DNA from: Alphaproteobacteria bacterium
GTDB lineage: Bacteria > Pseudomonadota > Alphaproteobacteria > ATCC43930 > CGMCC-115725
Direction: 5' to 3'
Length of the DNA: 12,019 nucleotides
Assembly (NCBI GenBank): GCA_005884825.1
Contig: VAZT01000009.1
Location: forward strand, 1 to 12,019
The notes under the pieces are model-generated. The model was not told the origin of the DNA and did no database searches. It was given only the letters and a program-made list of their open reading frames with translations. Positions 1 through 7,061 of this stretch are shown in pieces (within the stretch, counting starts at the first letter, position 1; every line of letters starts with the position of its first letter). Both the position numbers and the translations under genes were made by a program.

Positions 1-272
1 ACGGCGCAGCCGATAATGCCGAAATGTTCGTCCCCGTGGTCGAATTCGTAGAGGTCGGTGTGATAACACGCCCAGGGCGCGGACCGATGGCTCCGGCCGC
101 TTTTGGCGAGCGCCCGGACGATATCGCCGTCCGGGTCGAGCAGACAAACTTCCGGCACCGTCGTTATCGGCAAGCCCTTCTGCCGCCGCGCCTCCCGCAG
201 CAAATTTTCCGGCTCGAAAACCGAAGGCGCGGCATAGTCCTTACCGGCCAGGATGGGCGGTGGGTTTGACAA
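1..272 (-). CDS. Nucleoside phosphorylase-like protein (N-terminal part, cut by window edge)
   Basis: Reading the minus strand gives about 90 residues without a stop. They include a stretch starting DYAAPSVFEPENLLREARR, then a segment with VPEVCLLDPDGDIV, then WACYHTDLYEFD and HFGIIGCAV at the window edge. I recognise this as the N-terminal region of a nucleoside phosphorylase-like family common in alphaproteobacteria, which splits the glycosidic bond of (deoxy)nucleosides with phosphate. The substrate cannot be deduced, and the C-terminal catalytic part lies outside the window. There is no ATG or GTG in frame between the upstream stop (309-311) and the conserved region. The likely start is therefore TTG at 272, or TTG at 293, which has a GGGG six bases ahead of it. 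The gene is divergent from the reductase at 439. The reading frame is clear; the family name rests on recall. Confidence 0.72.
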   Translation of the reverse strand, partial: MSNPPPILAGKDYAAPSVFEPENLLREARRQKGLPITTVPEVCLLDPDGDIVRALAKSGRSHRSAPWACYHTDLYEFDHGDEHFGIIGCA

Positions 273-438
273 TTTCGGCGCAACCCGAATCAATTGCGAC
301 CCCGGCGGTCAGGTCAGGTTTAGGTATCTCGGCAAACCATTTGCGGTCAAGCGCAGGCCGCACACGATCGAAAGGAGTTGAGGCCTCGCCAGCTGTCGAT
401 CATCTATGCGTGACGAGGCGCAACGGCGGAGAATGGCG
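273..438. other. Divergent intergenic region
   Basis: These 166 bases separate the 5' ends of the nucleoside phosphorylase-like gene (minus) and the glutathionyl-hydroquinone reductase (plus), so they must hold both promoters unless one gene is transcribed from elsewhere. A GGAG at 428-431 acts as ribosome binding site for the plus-strand gene. I see no convincing -35/-10 pair or operator. Confidence 0.5.
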
Positions 439-1404
439 ATGGGCATGCTGGTGAACGGCGTCTGGCACGACGAAGATCCGTCGACGACAGGTTCGGACGG
501 CAGCTTTGTGCGGCTCGAATCGGAGTTCCGCGACCGTGTAACTCGCGATGGGTCGTCCGGGTTCAAGGCGGAGGCGGGCCGCTACTACCTGGTCACCGCG
601 CCGTCCTGCCCGTGGGCGCACCGCACCGTGCTGATGCGCAAGCTGAAGGGGCTCGAGGACACGATCCCGATCCTGCAGTCGGACCTCGCCAAGGGCCAGG
701 GCTGGGCGTATTCGCGCGGCTTCGACGATCTACGGCCGGTCGACGGCGTTTTCCATGTCCATCAGGTATACAGCGCTGCGCGCCCGGACTTCACCGGCCG
801 CGCCACTGTCCCGGTATTGTGGGACCGCGAGACGCGCACGATCGTCAATAATGAATCGTCCGAGATCATACGAATGCTGAACTCGGAATTCGATGAATTC
901 GGCAAGACGGCGCTCGACCTTTACCCTGCGGCGCTGCGCAGCGAAATCGACGAGACCAATGCTTTTGTTTACGACGCGATCAACAATGGGGTCTATCGCT
1001 GCGGCTTCGCCAGAACCCAAGCGGCTTACGAGCAAAGCTTCCGCAAACTGTTCGCGGCGCTCGACAGCCTCGAAGAGCGCCTCGGTCGTCAGCGCTACCT
1101 GGTAGGTGACCGTTTCACCGAAGCCGACCTGAGGCTGTTCCCGACTTTGGTTCGCTTCGACGCAGTCTATTACAGCCATTTCAAATGCAATTTGCGGCGG
1201 CTCGCCGATTATCACAATCTGACGAATTATACGCGCGACATCTATCAGATGCCGGGAGTCGCCGAGACCGTCGACATCCCGCGCATCAAGCTCGGCTATT
1301 ACGGCGGCATGCGCAACCTCAACCCCAACGGCATCATCCCCCTCGGCCCAGAACTGGATTTTTCCGCGCCGCACGACCGCGGGAGATTGGCCAAGGCGGC
1401 TTGA
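439..1404 (+). CDS. Glutathionyl-hydroquinone reductase (omega-like GST, YqjG/ECM4 family)
   Basis: Cytosolic enzyme of the xi class of glutathione transferases. The family uses GSH to reduce glutathionyl-hydroquinones back to free hydroquinones, and so protects quinone pools or aromatic degradation pathways. The 321-residue length matches the family. The diagnostic CPWA motif is present (Cys57-Pro58-Trp59-Ala60, in a segment reading SCPWAHRTVL). A thioredoxin-like N-terminal half holds TVPVLWD and NNESSEIIRM (GSH-binding cis-Pro and Ser region). An all-helical C-terminal domain follows, with YLVGDRFTEADLRLFPTL and a family-typical ending around GYYGGMRNLNPNGIIPLGP. I chose ATG 439 because GGAG (428-431) sits seven bases ahead; ATG 433 is too close and the frame also allows 406 and 445. 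The methyltransferase starts nine bases after this stop, suggesting co-transcription. Confidence 0.93.
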   Translation: MGMLVNGVWHDEDPSTTGSDGSFVRLESEFRDRVTRDGSSGFKAEAGRYYLVTAPSCPWAHRTVLMRKLKGLEDTIPILQSDLAKGQGWAYSRGFDDLRPVDGVFHVHQVYSAARPDFTGRATVPVLWDRETRTIVNNESSEIIRMLNSEFDEFGKTALDLYPAALRSEIDETNAFVYDAINNGVYRCGFARTQAAYEQSFRKLFAALDSLEERLGRQRYLVGDRFTEADLRLFPTLVRFDAVYYSHFKCNLRRLADYHNLTNYTRDIYQMPGVAETVDIPRIKLGYYGGMRNLNPNGIIPLGPELDFSAPHDRGRLAKAA

Positions 1405-1412
1405 ATGGCGCA

Positions 1413-2165
1413 ATGGAAGCCTACCAATATCCGCAGTATTACGCAATCGCCCTAGGCCCGAGCGATCCCGGGCGCGAGATCGATTTCTTCGACGCCGCAA
1501 TCGACAGGTTCTCGAAAGTCAAAGTTAACCGGGTTTTCGAGCTCGGCGCCGGCACCGCGCCCTATCTGGAGGAATGGCACAAGCGGGGCTACGCCTATTG
1601 CGGGCTCGACCTGAGCCCGGCGATGATCGAATTCGGCTGCGAAAAGGCGCGGCTCTTGGGTATCGAGGCCAAGTTTGTCCTAGGCGACATGCGCGAGCTA
1701 GACCGCAATCTCGGCCCGTTCCACCTCGCCTATGTGCTGCTCGGGTCTCTCTACGTCCGATGCAACGGCGAATTTCTCGATCACCTCGACCGCATGGCCG
1801 CTGTGCTCACGTCGGGCGGACTGTATTTGTTGGACAGCTTTGTCTGGTTCCGGATTTTTCACGACTACAAGCGAAGCTGGACCCGGCGCAAAGGTGGAGT
1901 GACTGTGCACACCCGCTACCGCGCCGAGCTCACCGATCCGATAGCGCAAACCTATGACGAGTGTCTGACCTTCACCGTCGATGACCACGGAAAGGCCATG
2001 GTCATCAATGGCCGGGTTCCCGCCAAGATATTTTTCCCGCAGGAATTTTTGGCCCTTGTAGAGCTCAGCGGACGGTTCGAATTCCTTGGCTGGTACAATG
2101 ACTTCAGCTTCACCGCAGCGCTGAAGCCGGATGGCCGCCACTTAGCTATTCTGCGGAAGCGGTGA
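1413..2165 (+). CDS. Class I SAM-dependent methyltransferase
   Basis: A 250-residue Rossmann-fold methyltransferase of unknown acceptor. Motif I is clear (VFELGAGTAPYLEEW, residues 41-55). The acidic end of strand beta2 follows (CGLDLSPAMIE, Asp66), then motif II/III-like GDMREL (91-96) and a post-motif helix with VLTSGGLYLLDS (131-142). A beta-rich C-terminal part contains HTRYRAELTDPIAQTYDE and probably shapes the substrate pocket. The start at ATG 1413 is chosen because the frame upstream runs inside the reductase gene. The eight-base gap to that gene's stop and the weak Shine-Dalgarno suggest translation coupled to the upstream gene. The last 20 bases overlap the 3' end of the convergent AhpD-like gene. 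The fold assignment is firm; the substrate (protein, small molecule or glutathione-adduct product) is unknown. Confidence 0.88.
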   Translation: MEAYQYPQYYAIALGPSDPGREIDFFDAAIDRFSKVKVNRVFELGAGTAPYLEEWHKRGYAYCGLDLSPAMIEFGCEKARLLGIEAKFVLGDMRELDRNLGPFHLAYVLLGSLYVRCNGEFLDHLDRMAAVLTSGGLYLLDSFVWFRIFHDYKRSWTRRKGGVTVHTRYRAELTDPIAQTYDECLTFTVDDHGKAMVINGRVPAKIFFPQEFLALVELSGRFEFLGWYNDFSFTAALKPDGRHLAILRKR

Positions 2166-2721
2166 TTGCCGCGAGGCGCTGGACGGCTTCGGGTTCTTCC
2201 TCTATGCCGAGTGCGTCGTTGAATTTATTGAAGAAACCGCAGAGCGTGATGCGCAAGGTCAGCTCGACCAGCTGGGCCTCGCTGAAATGCGTTTTAAGTC
2301 GGGCGAACAGCGCGTCGGGGATGCGGCTCGGCCGCTCCCACGCGGCAATCGCGTATTCGACGGCAAGCTTGTCCCTCTCGTCGAATTCTGGGTGGTCGCG
2401 GTAATCGAGTACCCGTTCGACGCCGGCGCGCGAGACACCCTCGACAACGAGGAACGGGGTGTGGTGCGCCACGCAATAATCACACTCGTTGAGCTTGGAG
2501 ACGGTGACGATTGCCAGTTCGAGGACGCGCTTCGGCAATGTCGCGGCCTCACGCAGTTCGAGCAGCATCGTCATCAGGTGGCGCAACGCCGCCGGCACAT
2601 GAGCGAACACTGCGGCTTGATTGCGGAATGGCCCATATGTACCAGCGAACCGCTCGTAAATCGAAGCCAGATCGGATGGCAGCTCGCTCGACGGAATGTT
2701 GCGCACGCGCGCCATGCTCAC
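2146..2721 (-). CDS. AhpD-like / carboxymuconolactone decarboxylase family protein
   Basis: A 191-residue all-alpha protein of the CMD/AhpD superfamily. Residues Glu68, Cys80, Cys83 and His87 reproduce the spacing of the AhpD proton-relay and redox centre (Glu, then +12 Cys, +15 Cys, +19 His) within ELAIVTVSKLNECDYCVAHH. A thiol-disulphide or peroxidase role is therefore more likely than decarboxylation. Downstream, DERDKLAVEYA and the helix with VELTLRITLCGFFNKFNDAL are typical of the family. Start: GTG 2721 overlaps the stop of the preceding lyase gene in a GTGA arrangement (2718-2721), implying translational coupling. ATG 2715 is the alternative and would lose two residues. The 3' end overlaps the convergent methyltransferase gene. 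The physiological reductant and substrate are unknown. Confidence 0.88.
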   Translation of the reverse strand: MSMARVRNIPSSELPSDLASIYERFAGTYGPFRNQAAVFAHVPAALRHLMTMLLELREAATLPKRVLELAIVTVSKLNECDYCVAHHTPFLVVEGVSRAGVERVLDYRDHPEFDERDKLAVEYAIAAWERPSRIPDALFARLKTHFSEAQLVELTLRITLCGFFNKFNDALGIEEEPEAVQRLAAITASAE

Positions 2722-3560
2722 GATAGCCCGGTAAACAGGCGCTGCGCATCGGCTTGCGCCATTGCCGGCGACAATGTGTCGAACCGACCCGTCGCGCGCA
2801 GCTCATCGGCGACTTGCCGCGTCATCGACATCGCCATCAGTGCGAGTTGGCTGGCGGTGCTGGCGCGGGCGACGCCGAGCGCTTCGAGCTCCGCGACGCT
2901 CGGCGACCCGGCGCGCACATTGATGTTGATCGGCGCACCGAGCGCCTTCACCAGCCGCCCGACCGTCGCGGGATCGCGCAAGCCGATCGGATAGACGCAA
3001 TCCGCTCCGGCGGCCAGATACGCCCGGCCGCGCTCGACGGTCTCCTCGAAGCGAGAGGCTTCATCGCCGATGTTGCGCAGATAGAGATCGGTCCTGCCAT
3101 TGATGACGATCGGCACGCCAGCCGCCTTTGCCGCCTCCCGCGCAGCGCGGACCCGGTCGGCGGCATCCGCCGCGCTGCGGATCGGGACCGGGCCGTGCAG
3201 CGTCCCGTCCTCGAGATTGACCCCGACCGCGCCGGCCTCGATGATTTCCGACACCGAGCGCATCACCGCGTCGGGCGTCTCACCGTAACCCGCCTCGATG
3301 TCGGCGGTAACCGGAATCCGCGCCACCCGAACGATACGGGCCGTCGCGGCGACGACCTCTGGCCATGGCGCCTGCTCGCCGTCGGCGTAACCGAGCGACC
3401 ACGCGACGCCTCCACTGGTTGTCGCGATCGCATCGAAACCGGCGGCCACAAAGACCCGCGCGCTCATCGCGTCCCAGGCATTCGGCAACAGCAGCAACCG
3501 CGGCCCGCGGTGCTTGTTGCGAAACAGCTCCGCTTGCTGCGCCTGTTCTGCCCGGTTCAT
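2718..3560 (-). CDS. Isocitrate lyase / PEP mutase (ICL/PEPM) family protein
   Basis: A 280-residue TIM-barrel protein of the family that cleaves or forms C-C or P-C bonds next to a carboxylate (2-methylisocitrate lyase, oxaloacetate hydrolase, PEP mutase). Visible motifs: LLLLPNAWDAMSARVF (residues 22-37), TTSGGVAWSLGYADGEQ (47-63), the metal-binding strand VTADIEAGYGETP (84-96, Asp87 and Glu89) and GVNLEDGT (113-120, Glu117/Asp118). NGRTDLYLRN and GADCVYPIGLRD follow. The KKCGH loop with the catalytic cysteine of true isocitrate and methylisocitrate lyases is absent; its place is taken by GYADGEQ, so those two reactions are unlikely. ATG 3560 has a good GGGAG (3568-3572 on this strand) seven bases ahead. 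Its stop overlaps the GTG of the AhpD-like gene, giving a two-gene operon. The exact reaction is not predictable. Confidence 0.88.
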   Translation of the reverse strand: MNRAEQAQQAELFRNKHRGPRLLLLPNAWDAMSARVFVAAGFDAIATTSGGVAWSLGYADGEQAPWPEVVAATARIVRVARIPVTADIEAGYGETPDAVMRSVSEIIEAGAVGVNLEDGTLHGPVPIRSAADAADRVRAAREAAKAAGVPIVINGRTDLYLRNIGDEASRFEETVERGRAYLAAGADCVYPIGLRDPATVGRLVKALGAPININVRAGSPSVAELEALGVARASTASQLALMAMSMTRQVADELRATGRFDTLSPAMAQADAQRLFTGLS

Positions 3561-3777
3561 CTTCCAGCTCCCTCGAAGTCCGTCGACGCAGCCTCTTCTC
3601 GCGAAGCATCGAGGTCAAGCCGTCGATCGACGTCCGTCTTACGGACAGGAATGCTGCGGAACTATGTCACAAATGTCTGATGGCCAACTCCAGCAAGTTC
3701 CCGGAAGATTCCCTTTTCCGACACCGCCGAACCGACTACACTGAGCCTTTCGGAGAAACCCGAAGGCGGTGGTTGCG
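3561..3777. other. Divergent intergenic region
   Basis: This 217-base spacer lies between the 5' ends of the ICL/PEPM-like lyase (minus) and the double winged-helix protein (plus), so it should carry both promoters. It contains an exact inverted repeat at 3632-3646 (listed separately). A weak promoter-like TACACT sits at 3736-3741 for the plus gene, without a good -35. Nothing else stands out. Confidence 0.45.
3632..3646. promoter_or_regulatory. Inverted repeat GTCCGT-ctt-ACGGAC, candidate operator
   Basis: Two exact 6-base arms separated by three bases form a dyad about 70 bases upstream of the lyase start (minus strand) and about 130 bases upstream of the winged-helix gene (plus strand). 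Such dyads in a divergent spacer next to a regulator-like gene are often operators. That the neighbouring MarR-like product binds here is inference only; the arms could also form a small RNA hairpin. Confidence 0.3.
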
Positions 3778-4659
3778 ATGAACACCGATGTTGCCGAGGC
3801 CGAAGCCCCCGAACAGGTCGTTGCGCGGTTTCTCTGCGGGTACCATAAAATTTGGCAGACTTATTTTCCCGGCTTGAACAAGCGTGCGCACTGGCATGTC
3901 ATGTTTTCGGCGAGGTGCGGCCCGGAAGAAGGCGTCTCGTGCCGCTCGATCCATCGCACGCTGTACGGTTGGTACGGCACCGATATCCGGACCTGTATCG
4001 AACGGATAAGGGATTGCGAGAACGACGGTTTCGTCCGAGTGCTGGACGCGTCGGGCCAGCCTTGCACCGCTTCTCCCACATCTCTGATCGCCGCCACCGA
4101 TAAATTGCACGAGGGCTTCGACCGCCATTGCCGTGAGACGATCGAAGCGCTTTGCAAAGCTTTCGGAGACCGCGAGAGCTTGCGCTCGCCTCGGTTCGAT
4201 TGCGACCGGGCCGCGATTTCCGCGATTTTTGGTTTTTTCAATTCCTATGAGCAGAAATGGCGGGAGACCTGCGAGCTTGTAATCAGGAATAAGGGGCTGA
4301 CCCCGGCCTATGCCAACGATGCGATGGACCATCTGGTCACATACCAGTATTGGGCCATAGTAATGCTTCTGTGGTCGGCGAGCCCATTTGGCGGCGGTCG
4401 TCCAGACGCGCCGGCTCTCGTCATCGACGAGATCAACAGCAGGATGTGGGACGCTTTGCGGCTCGGACATCTCGCGATCAAGGAGCGCGTCGGCAACTTG
4501 ATCCGCTGGGGCTTTTTCGCCGAGCAGACGATCAAGAAGCACAAGGCGGTATCGCTGACGCCGGTCGCCGGCTCGGCAATCAGCGAGAACCTTGCGGCGA
4601 CAAAGCCGCTGCTGCACGAGCTCTATATCAAGCTCGTGCCGCAAGAGGCGACGGCTTAG
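3778..4659 (+). CDS. Protein with two MarR-like winged-helix halves; cysteine-rich
   Basis: I do not recognise a named family. The 293-residue chain reads as two MarR-type units in tandem. In the first, a long helix (about 11-35) precedes VSCRSIHRTLYGWYGTDIR and IERIRDCENDGFVRVLDASG (74-93), then a wing and TASPTSLIAA. In the second, the helix around NSYEQKWRETCELVIR (155-170) precedes IDEINSRMWDALRLGHLAIK, ERVGNLIRWGFFAEQ (236-250) and the hallmark wing strand KKHKAVSLTPVAG (253-265). The matching I-x-ER(I/V)...GF cores support duplication, which would give a pseudo-dimer on one chain. All ten cysteines (20, 47, 55, 73, 80, 96, 118, 126, 142, 165) lie in the first 165 residues, which could mean redox or metal sensing. 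Start: ATG 3778 with GGTGG just upstream; GTG 3769 is the alternative. A transcription factor role is inferred from fold-like motifs only. Confidence 0.72.
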   Translation: MNTDVAEAEAPEQVVARFLCGYHKIWQTYFPGLNKRAHWHVMFSARCGPEEGVSCRSIHRTLYGWYGTDIRTCIERIRDCENDGFVRVLDASGQPCTASPTSLIAATDKLHEGFDRHCRETIEALCKAFGDRESLRSPRFDCDRAAISAIFGFFNSYEQKWRETCELVIRNKGLTPAYANDAMDHLVTYQYWAIVMLLWSASPFGGGRPDAPALVIDEINSRMWDALRLGHLAIKERVGNLIRWGFFAEQTIKKHKAVSLTPVAGSAISENLAATKPLLHELYIKLVPQEATA

Positions 4660-4665
4660 TCTCGC

Positions 4666-5277
4666 TCAGTAAAGCCGGGTCCTGTAGCTCTCTGCCGTAG
4701 TCCGCTCCGCCTCCTCGACCGACATGCCGCCGATCTGATCGGCGAGGATGCGGCCGAGAGAGGGGAATTCGGATTTGCGGAGCTGCTTTTCGGGGTTCCA
4801 TAAATCGGAGCGGATCAGCGCCTTGCCGCAGTGGAAGTAGATTTCCTCGGCCGCGACCAAAATGCCGCTGCGCGGCACCTTGCCGTTGACCGCGAGAGGT
4901 TCGAGCAAAGCGGGATCGGTCGTGATGCGCGCCCGGCCGTTGACGCGCAGAGTCTCGTTGAGCCCCGGCACAAAAAAGATCAATCCGACGCCGGGCCGCT
5001 CCAGCAGGTTGCCGATCGTGTCGACCCGATTGTTGCCCAGCCGGTCGGGGATCAGCAGCGTCTCGTCGTCGAGCACCTGGACAAAACCGGGTGCATCGCC
5101 CTTTGGCGATGCGTCGCAGCGCCCCGACGGATCCGAAGAGGCCATGACGAGAAACGGCGAGCGCGCGATAAATGCGCGGCAGTGCTTGTCGAACCGGCTC
5201 AGCTGTTTCTTCACCGATCGCTCGCCCGGCGGTCCATAAATCTCGCGCAGCTCCGCAAGATCCTCAACGACGTCCAT
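4666..5277 (-). CDS. Pyridoxamine 5'-phosphate oxidase-family FMN-binding protein (MSMEG_1061-like)
   Basis: A 203-residue split-barrel flavoprotein of the PPOX superfamily. The family binds FMN, F420 or haem at a dimer interface and reduces or oxidises small molecules; the substrate here is unknown. Visible motifs are FLVMASSDPSGRCDASPKGD (42-61, the core barrel strands), LLIPDRLGNNRVDTIGNLL (74-92, phosphate-binding region), LNETLRVNGRARI (106-118) and FHCGKALIRSDLW (148-160), characteristic of the MSMEG_1061-type subfamily. The start is ATG 5277 because a strong GGAGG lies five bases ahead; a longer in-frame reading up to 5364 would put a tail before the conserved domain and lacks a ribosome site. 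The stop is only six bases from the stop of the convergent winged-helix gene, leaving no room for separate terminators. Confidence 0.88.
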   Translation of the reverse strand: MDVVEDLAELREIYGPPGERSVKKQLSRFDKHCRAFIARSPFLVMASSDPSGRCDASPKGDAPGFVQVLDDETLLIPDRLGNNRVDTIGNLLERPGVGLIFFVPGLNETLRVNGRARITTDPALLEPLAVNGKVPRSGILVAAEEIYFHCGKALIRSDLWNPEKQLRKSEFPSLGRILADQIGGMSVEEAERTTAESYRTRLY

Positions 5278-5403
5278 GCTCGCCTCCGTCAATGCGGCGT
5301 CACTATGCACGAGGGGCGACAAAAGCTCCAGCGCTAGCCGGCGCTTTTGTTTGGTTATGGCCACCGTTTGCGGATATCACTCGGACAGCGGCAGGGGCAT
5401 GCG
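5278..5403. other. Divergent intergenic region
   Basis: This 126-base spacer separates the PPOX-family gene (minus) and the enoyl-CoA hydratase (plus). A weak sigma70-like pair for the plus gene is TTGGTT at 5351-5356 and ATATCA at 5374-5379, 17 bases apart. AGGGG at 5393-5397 is the ribosome site of the hydratase. The promoter reading is tentative. Confidence 0.35.
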
Positions 5404-6192
5404 ATGAGCGTGATGGTGCAGCACGAGGAACGGCCCGAAGGCGGCCGTCTCGCGCGACTGACGATCGACAATGCGTCGAAGCTGAACAGCCTCAATCGCG
5501 CGCTGATGGCCGAGATCATCGAAGCCGCCGGCGGGCTCGCCGCGGACCCGCAGCTGCGGCTGGTGGTCTTGACCGGCGCCGGCGAGCGCGCGTTTGTCGG
5601 CGGCGCCGATATCGGCGAGATCGTAGCGCTGGATCGGGAGAGCGCACGCGAGTTCATCACATTGGTGCATCGTTGTTGCGATGCGTTCCGCCGTCTGCCC
5701 GTCCCGGTCATCGCGCGGATCGACGGTTACGCGCTCGGCGCCGGCCTCGAGCTCGCCTGCGCGTGCGATCTGCGGGTCACCAGCGAGCGCGCCCTGTTCG
5801 GCATGCCGGAGGTCAGGATCGGCATCCCCTCGGTCGTCGAGGCGGCGCTGCTGCCGAAATTGATCGGCCACGGCCGCGCGCGCCGGCTGTTGTTGACCGG
5901 CGAGACGATCGGGGCTGCCGAGGCCCTCGCCTGGGGGCTCGTCGATGTCGTGGCGCCGCCCGAAGCCCTCGACGGAGCAATCGAAGATCTCGCGCGCCCG
6001 ATCCTCGCAGCCGGCCCCAATGCGATCCGCCTGCAGAAATCGTTGATCCTCGATTGGGAGGAATTGCCGACCGCGGCGGCCGTGCAGCGCGGGGTCGACT
6101 GCTTCGTCAGCGCCTACGACACCGACGAACCGGCGCGCATGGCGGGCGCGATGCTCGCCGAATTGCGGGCCCGGCCTCGACCGGCCCGCTGA
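5404..6192 (+). CDS. Enoyl-CoA hydratase/isomerase family protein (crotonase superfamily)
   Basis: A 262-residue crotonase-fold enzyme; canonical members hydrate 2-trans-enoyl-CoA to 3-hydroxyacyl-CoA in beta-oxidation in the cytosol. The oxyanion-hole segment is FVGGADIGEI (64-73) and the second oxyanion strand is IDGYALGAGLELACACDLR (106-124). Both catalytic glutamates of hydratases are kept at the usual 20-residue spacing: Glu116 in GLELA and Glu136 in FGMPEVRIG. The usual GGTQRL segment after that motif is replaced by PSVVEAALLPKLIG, as in some divergent hydratases, so chain-length or substrate preference is uncertain. CoA-binding LTGETIGAAEALAWGLVDVV follows. ATG 5404 has AGGGG six bases ahead; ATG 5413 is an alternative. 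radC starts eight bases downstream, implying co-transcription without an obvious functional link. Confidence 0.92.
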   Translation: MSVMVQHEERPEGGRLARLTIDNASKLNSLNRALMAEIIEAAGGLAADPQLRLVVLTGAGERAFVGGADIGEIVALDRESAREFITLVHRCCDAFRRLPVPVIARIDGYALGAGLELACACDLRVTSERALFGMPEVRIGIPSVVEAALLPKLIGHGRARRLLLTGETIGAAEALAWGLVDVVAPPEALDGAIEDLARPILAAGPNAIRLQKSLILDWEELPTAAAVQRGVDCFVSAYDTDEPARMAGAMLAELRARPRPAR

Positions 6193-6200
6193 TCGACGCG

Positions 6201-6923
6201 ATGAACGCCAAGCGGCGCCCCAGACAGTTGCGTCTCGCCGAAGGGGCCGACGATACGCCGCATTATCATGGGCACCGGGAGCGGCTGCGCCAGAGACTGA
6301 TCGACGCCGGAGCGGACAATCTGCCGGATTACGAACTGCTCGAGGTCATCCTGTTCGCGAGTAACGCGCGCGCCGACGTCAAGCCGCTGGCCAAGAATCT
6401 GCTGGAGCGTTTCGGCGGCTTTGCAGAATTGCTCAGCGCCGACCCCGATGCGCTCACCGCCGCCGGCCTCGGCCTCGCCGGCGTTGCTGCGCTCAAAGCG
6501 GCGCGCGAGGCGGCGTTGCGTCTGATGCGCTCGGAACTGCACGAGCGGCCGGTGGTCAACTCGTGGGACAAGCTGATCGATTACTGCACCGCGCATATCG
6601 CCCATGGCAAGGTCGAGGAGTTCCACATCCTGTTTCTCGACCGCAAGAACGTGCTGATCAGGCACGAACAGCAGCAGCGCGGTACGGTCGACCATACGCC
6701 GGTCTATACCCGCGAGGTCGTCAAGCGCGCGCTCGAGCTGCAGGCGTCGGCCTTGATCCTGGTGCACAACCATCCCTCGGGCGACCCGACCCCCTCGAAG
6801 GCGGACATCGCGGTGACCAAAGATATCGTCAAGGCCGCCGCACCGCTCGGCGTCACCGTGCACGACCATTTGATCATCGGCCACGGCCGCCACAGCAGCC
6901 TGCGCGACCTCGGGCTGATTTGA
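6201..6923 (+). CDS. radC: RadC family protein (JAMM/MPN domain), first copy
   Basis: A 240-residue RadC (UPF0758) protein. Residues 21-115 form the helical N-terminal part with HGHRERLRQRLIDAGADNL and LPDYELLEVILF and a helix-hairpin-helix-like stretch (ALTAAGLGLAGVAALKAA). Residues 135-240 form the MPN/JAMM metalloprotease-like domain, with the zinc ligands of the H-x-H-x7-S-x2-D motif at His189, His191, Ser199 and Asp202 (HNHPSGDPTPSKAD) and the family block HTPVYTREVVKRALEL. The RadC role is unsettled: early links to DNA repair in E. coli were withdrawn, and it is often found near mobile elements. ATG 6201 lies eight bases after the hydratase stop and gives a full-length protein. A diverged paralogue follows at 7062. 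Confidence 0.94.
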   Translation: MNAKRRPRQLRLAEGADDTPHYHGHRERLRQRLIDAGADNLPDYELLEVILFASNARADVKPLAKNLLERFGGFAELLSADPDALTAAGLGLAGVAALKAAREAALRLMRSELHERPVVNSWDKLIDYCTAHIAHGKVEEFHILFLDRKNVLIRHEQQQRGTVDHTPVYTREVVKRALELQASALILVHNHPSGDPTPSKADIAVTKDIVKAAAPLGVTVHDHLIIGHGRHSSLRDLGLI

Positions 6924-7061
6924 CCCGGAGCGAGAACGCGGCCTGTCGGCACCGCCAGTCTCGTCAATTACCTACCCTGGACTTTTATTCGCCAGCTCTT
7001 AACCGGTCGCGCGCTATGCAAGGACACTCATTTAGCTGGCAGCAGAAGCCTGACGTTCGCG

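Noticed and set aside
730..1500. 256-codon minus-strand frame opposite the glutathionyl-hydroquinone reductase
   Set aside because: Shadow of a clearly identified gene.
3736..4644. 302-codon minus-strand frame opposite the winged-helix gene
   Set aside because: The plus frame has a plausible ribosome site, winged-helix-like patterns and a stop just before the convergent gene. The minus frame has no motif and is composition-driven.
5331..5350. AGCGC...GCGCT arms followed by TTTTG in the PPOX/hydratase spacer
   Set aside because: It lies upstream of both divergent genes, so a terminator makes no sense there; the stem is only five base pairs.
5172..6200. Long plus-strand open frame running through the enoyl-CoA hydratase into radC
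   Set aside because: It is arginine-rich low-complexity translation in the wrong frame of the hydratase. Only the part from ATG 6201 (RadC) is real.
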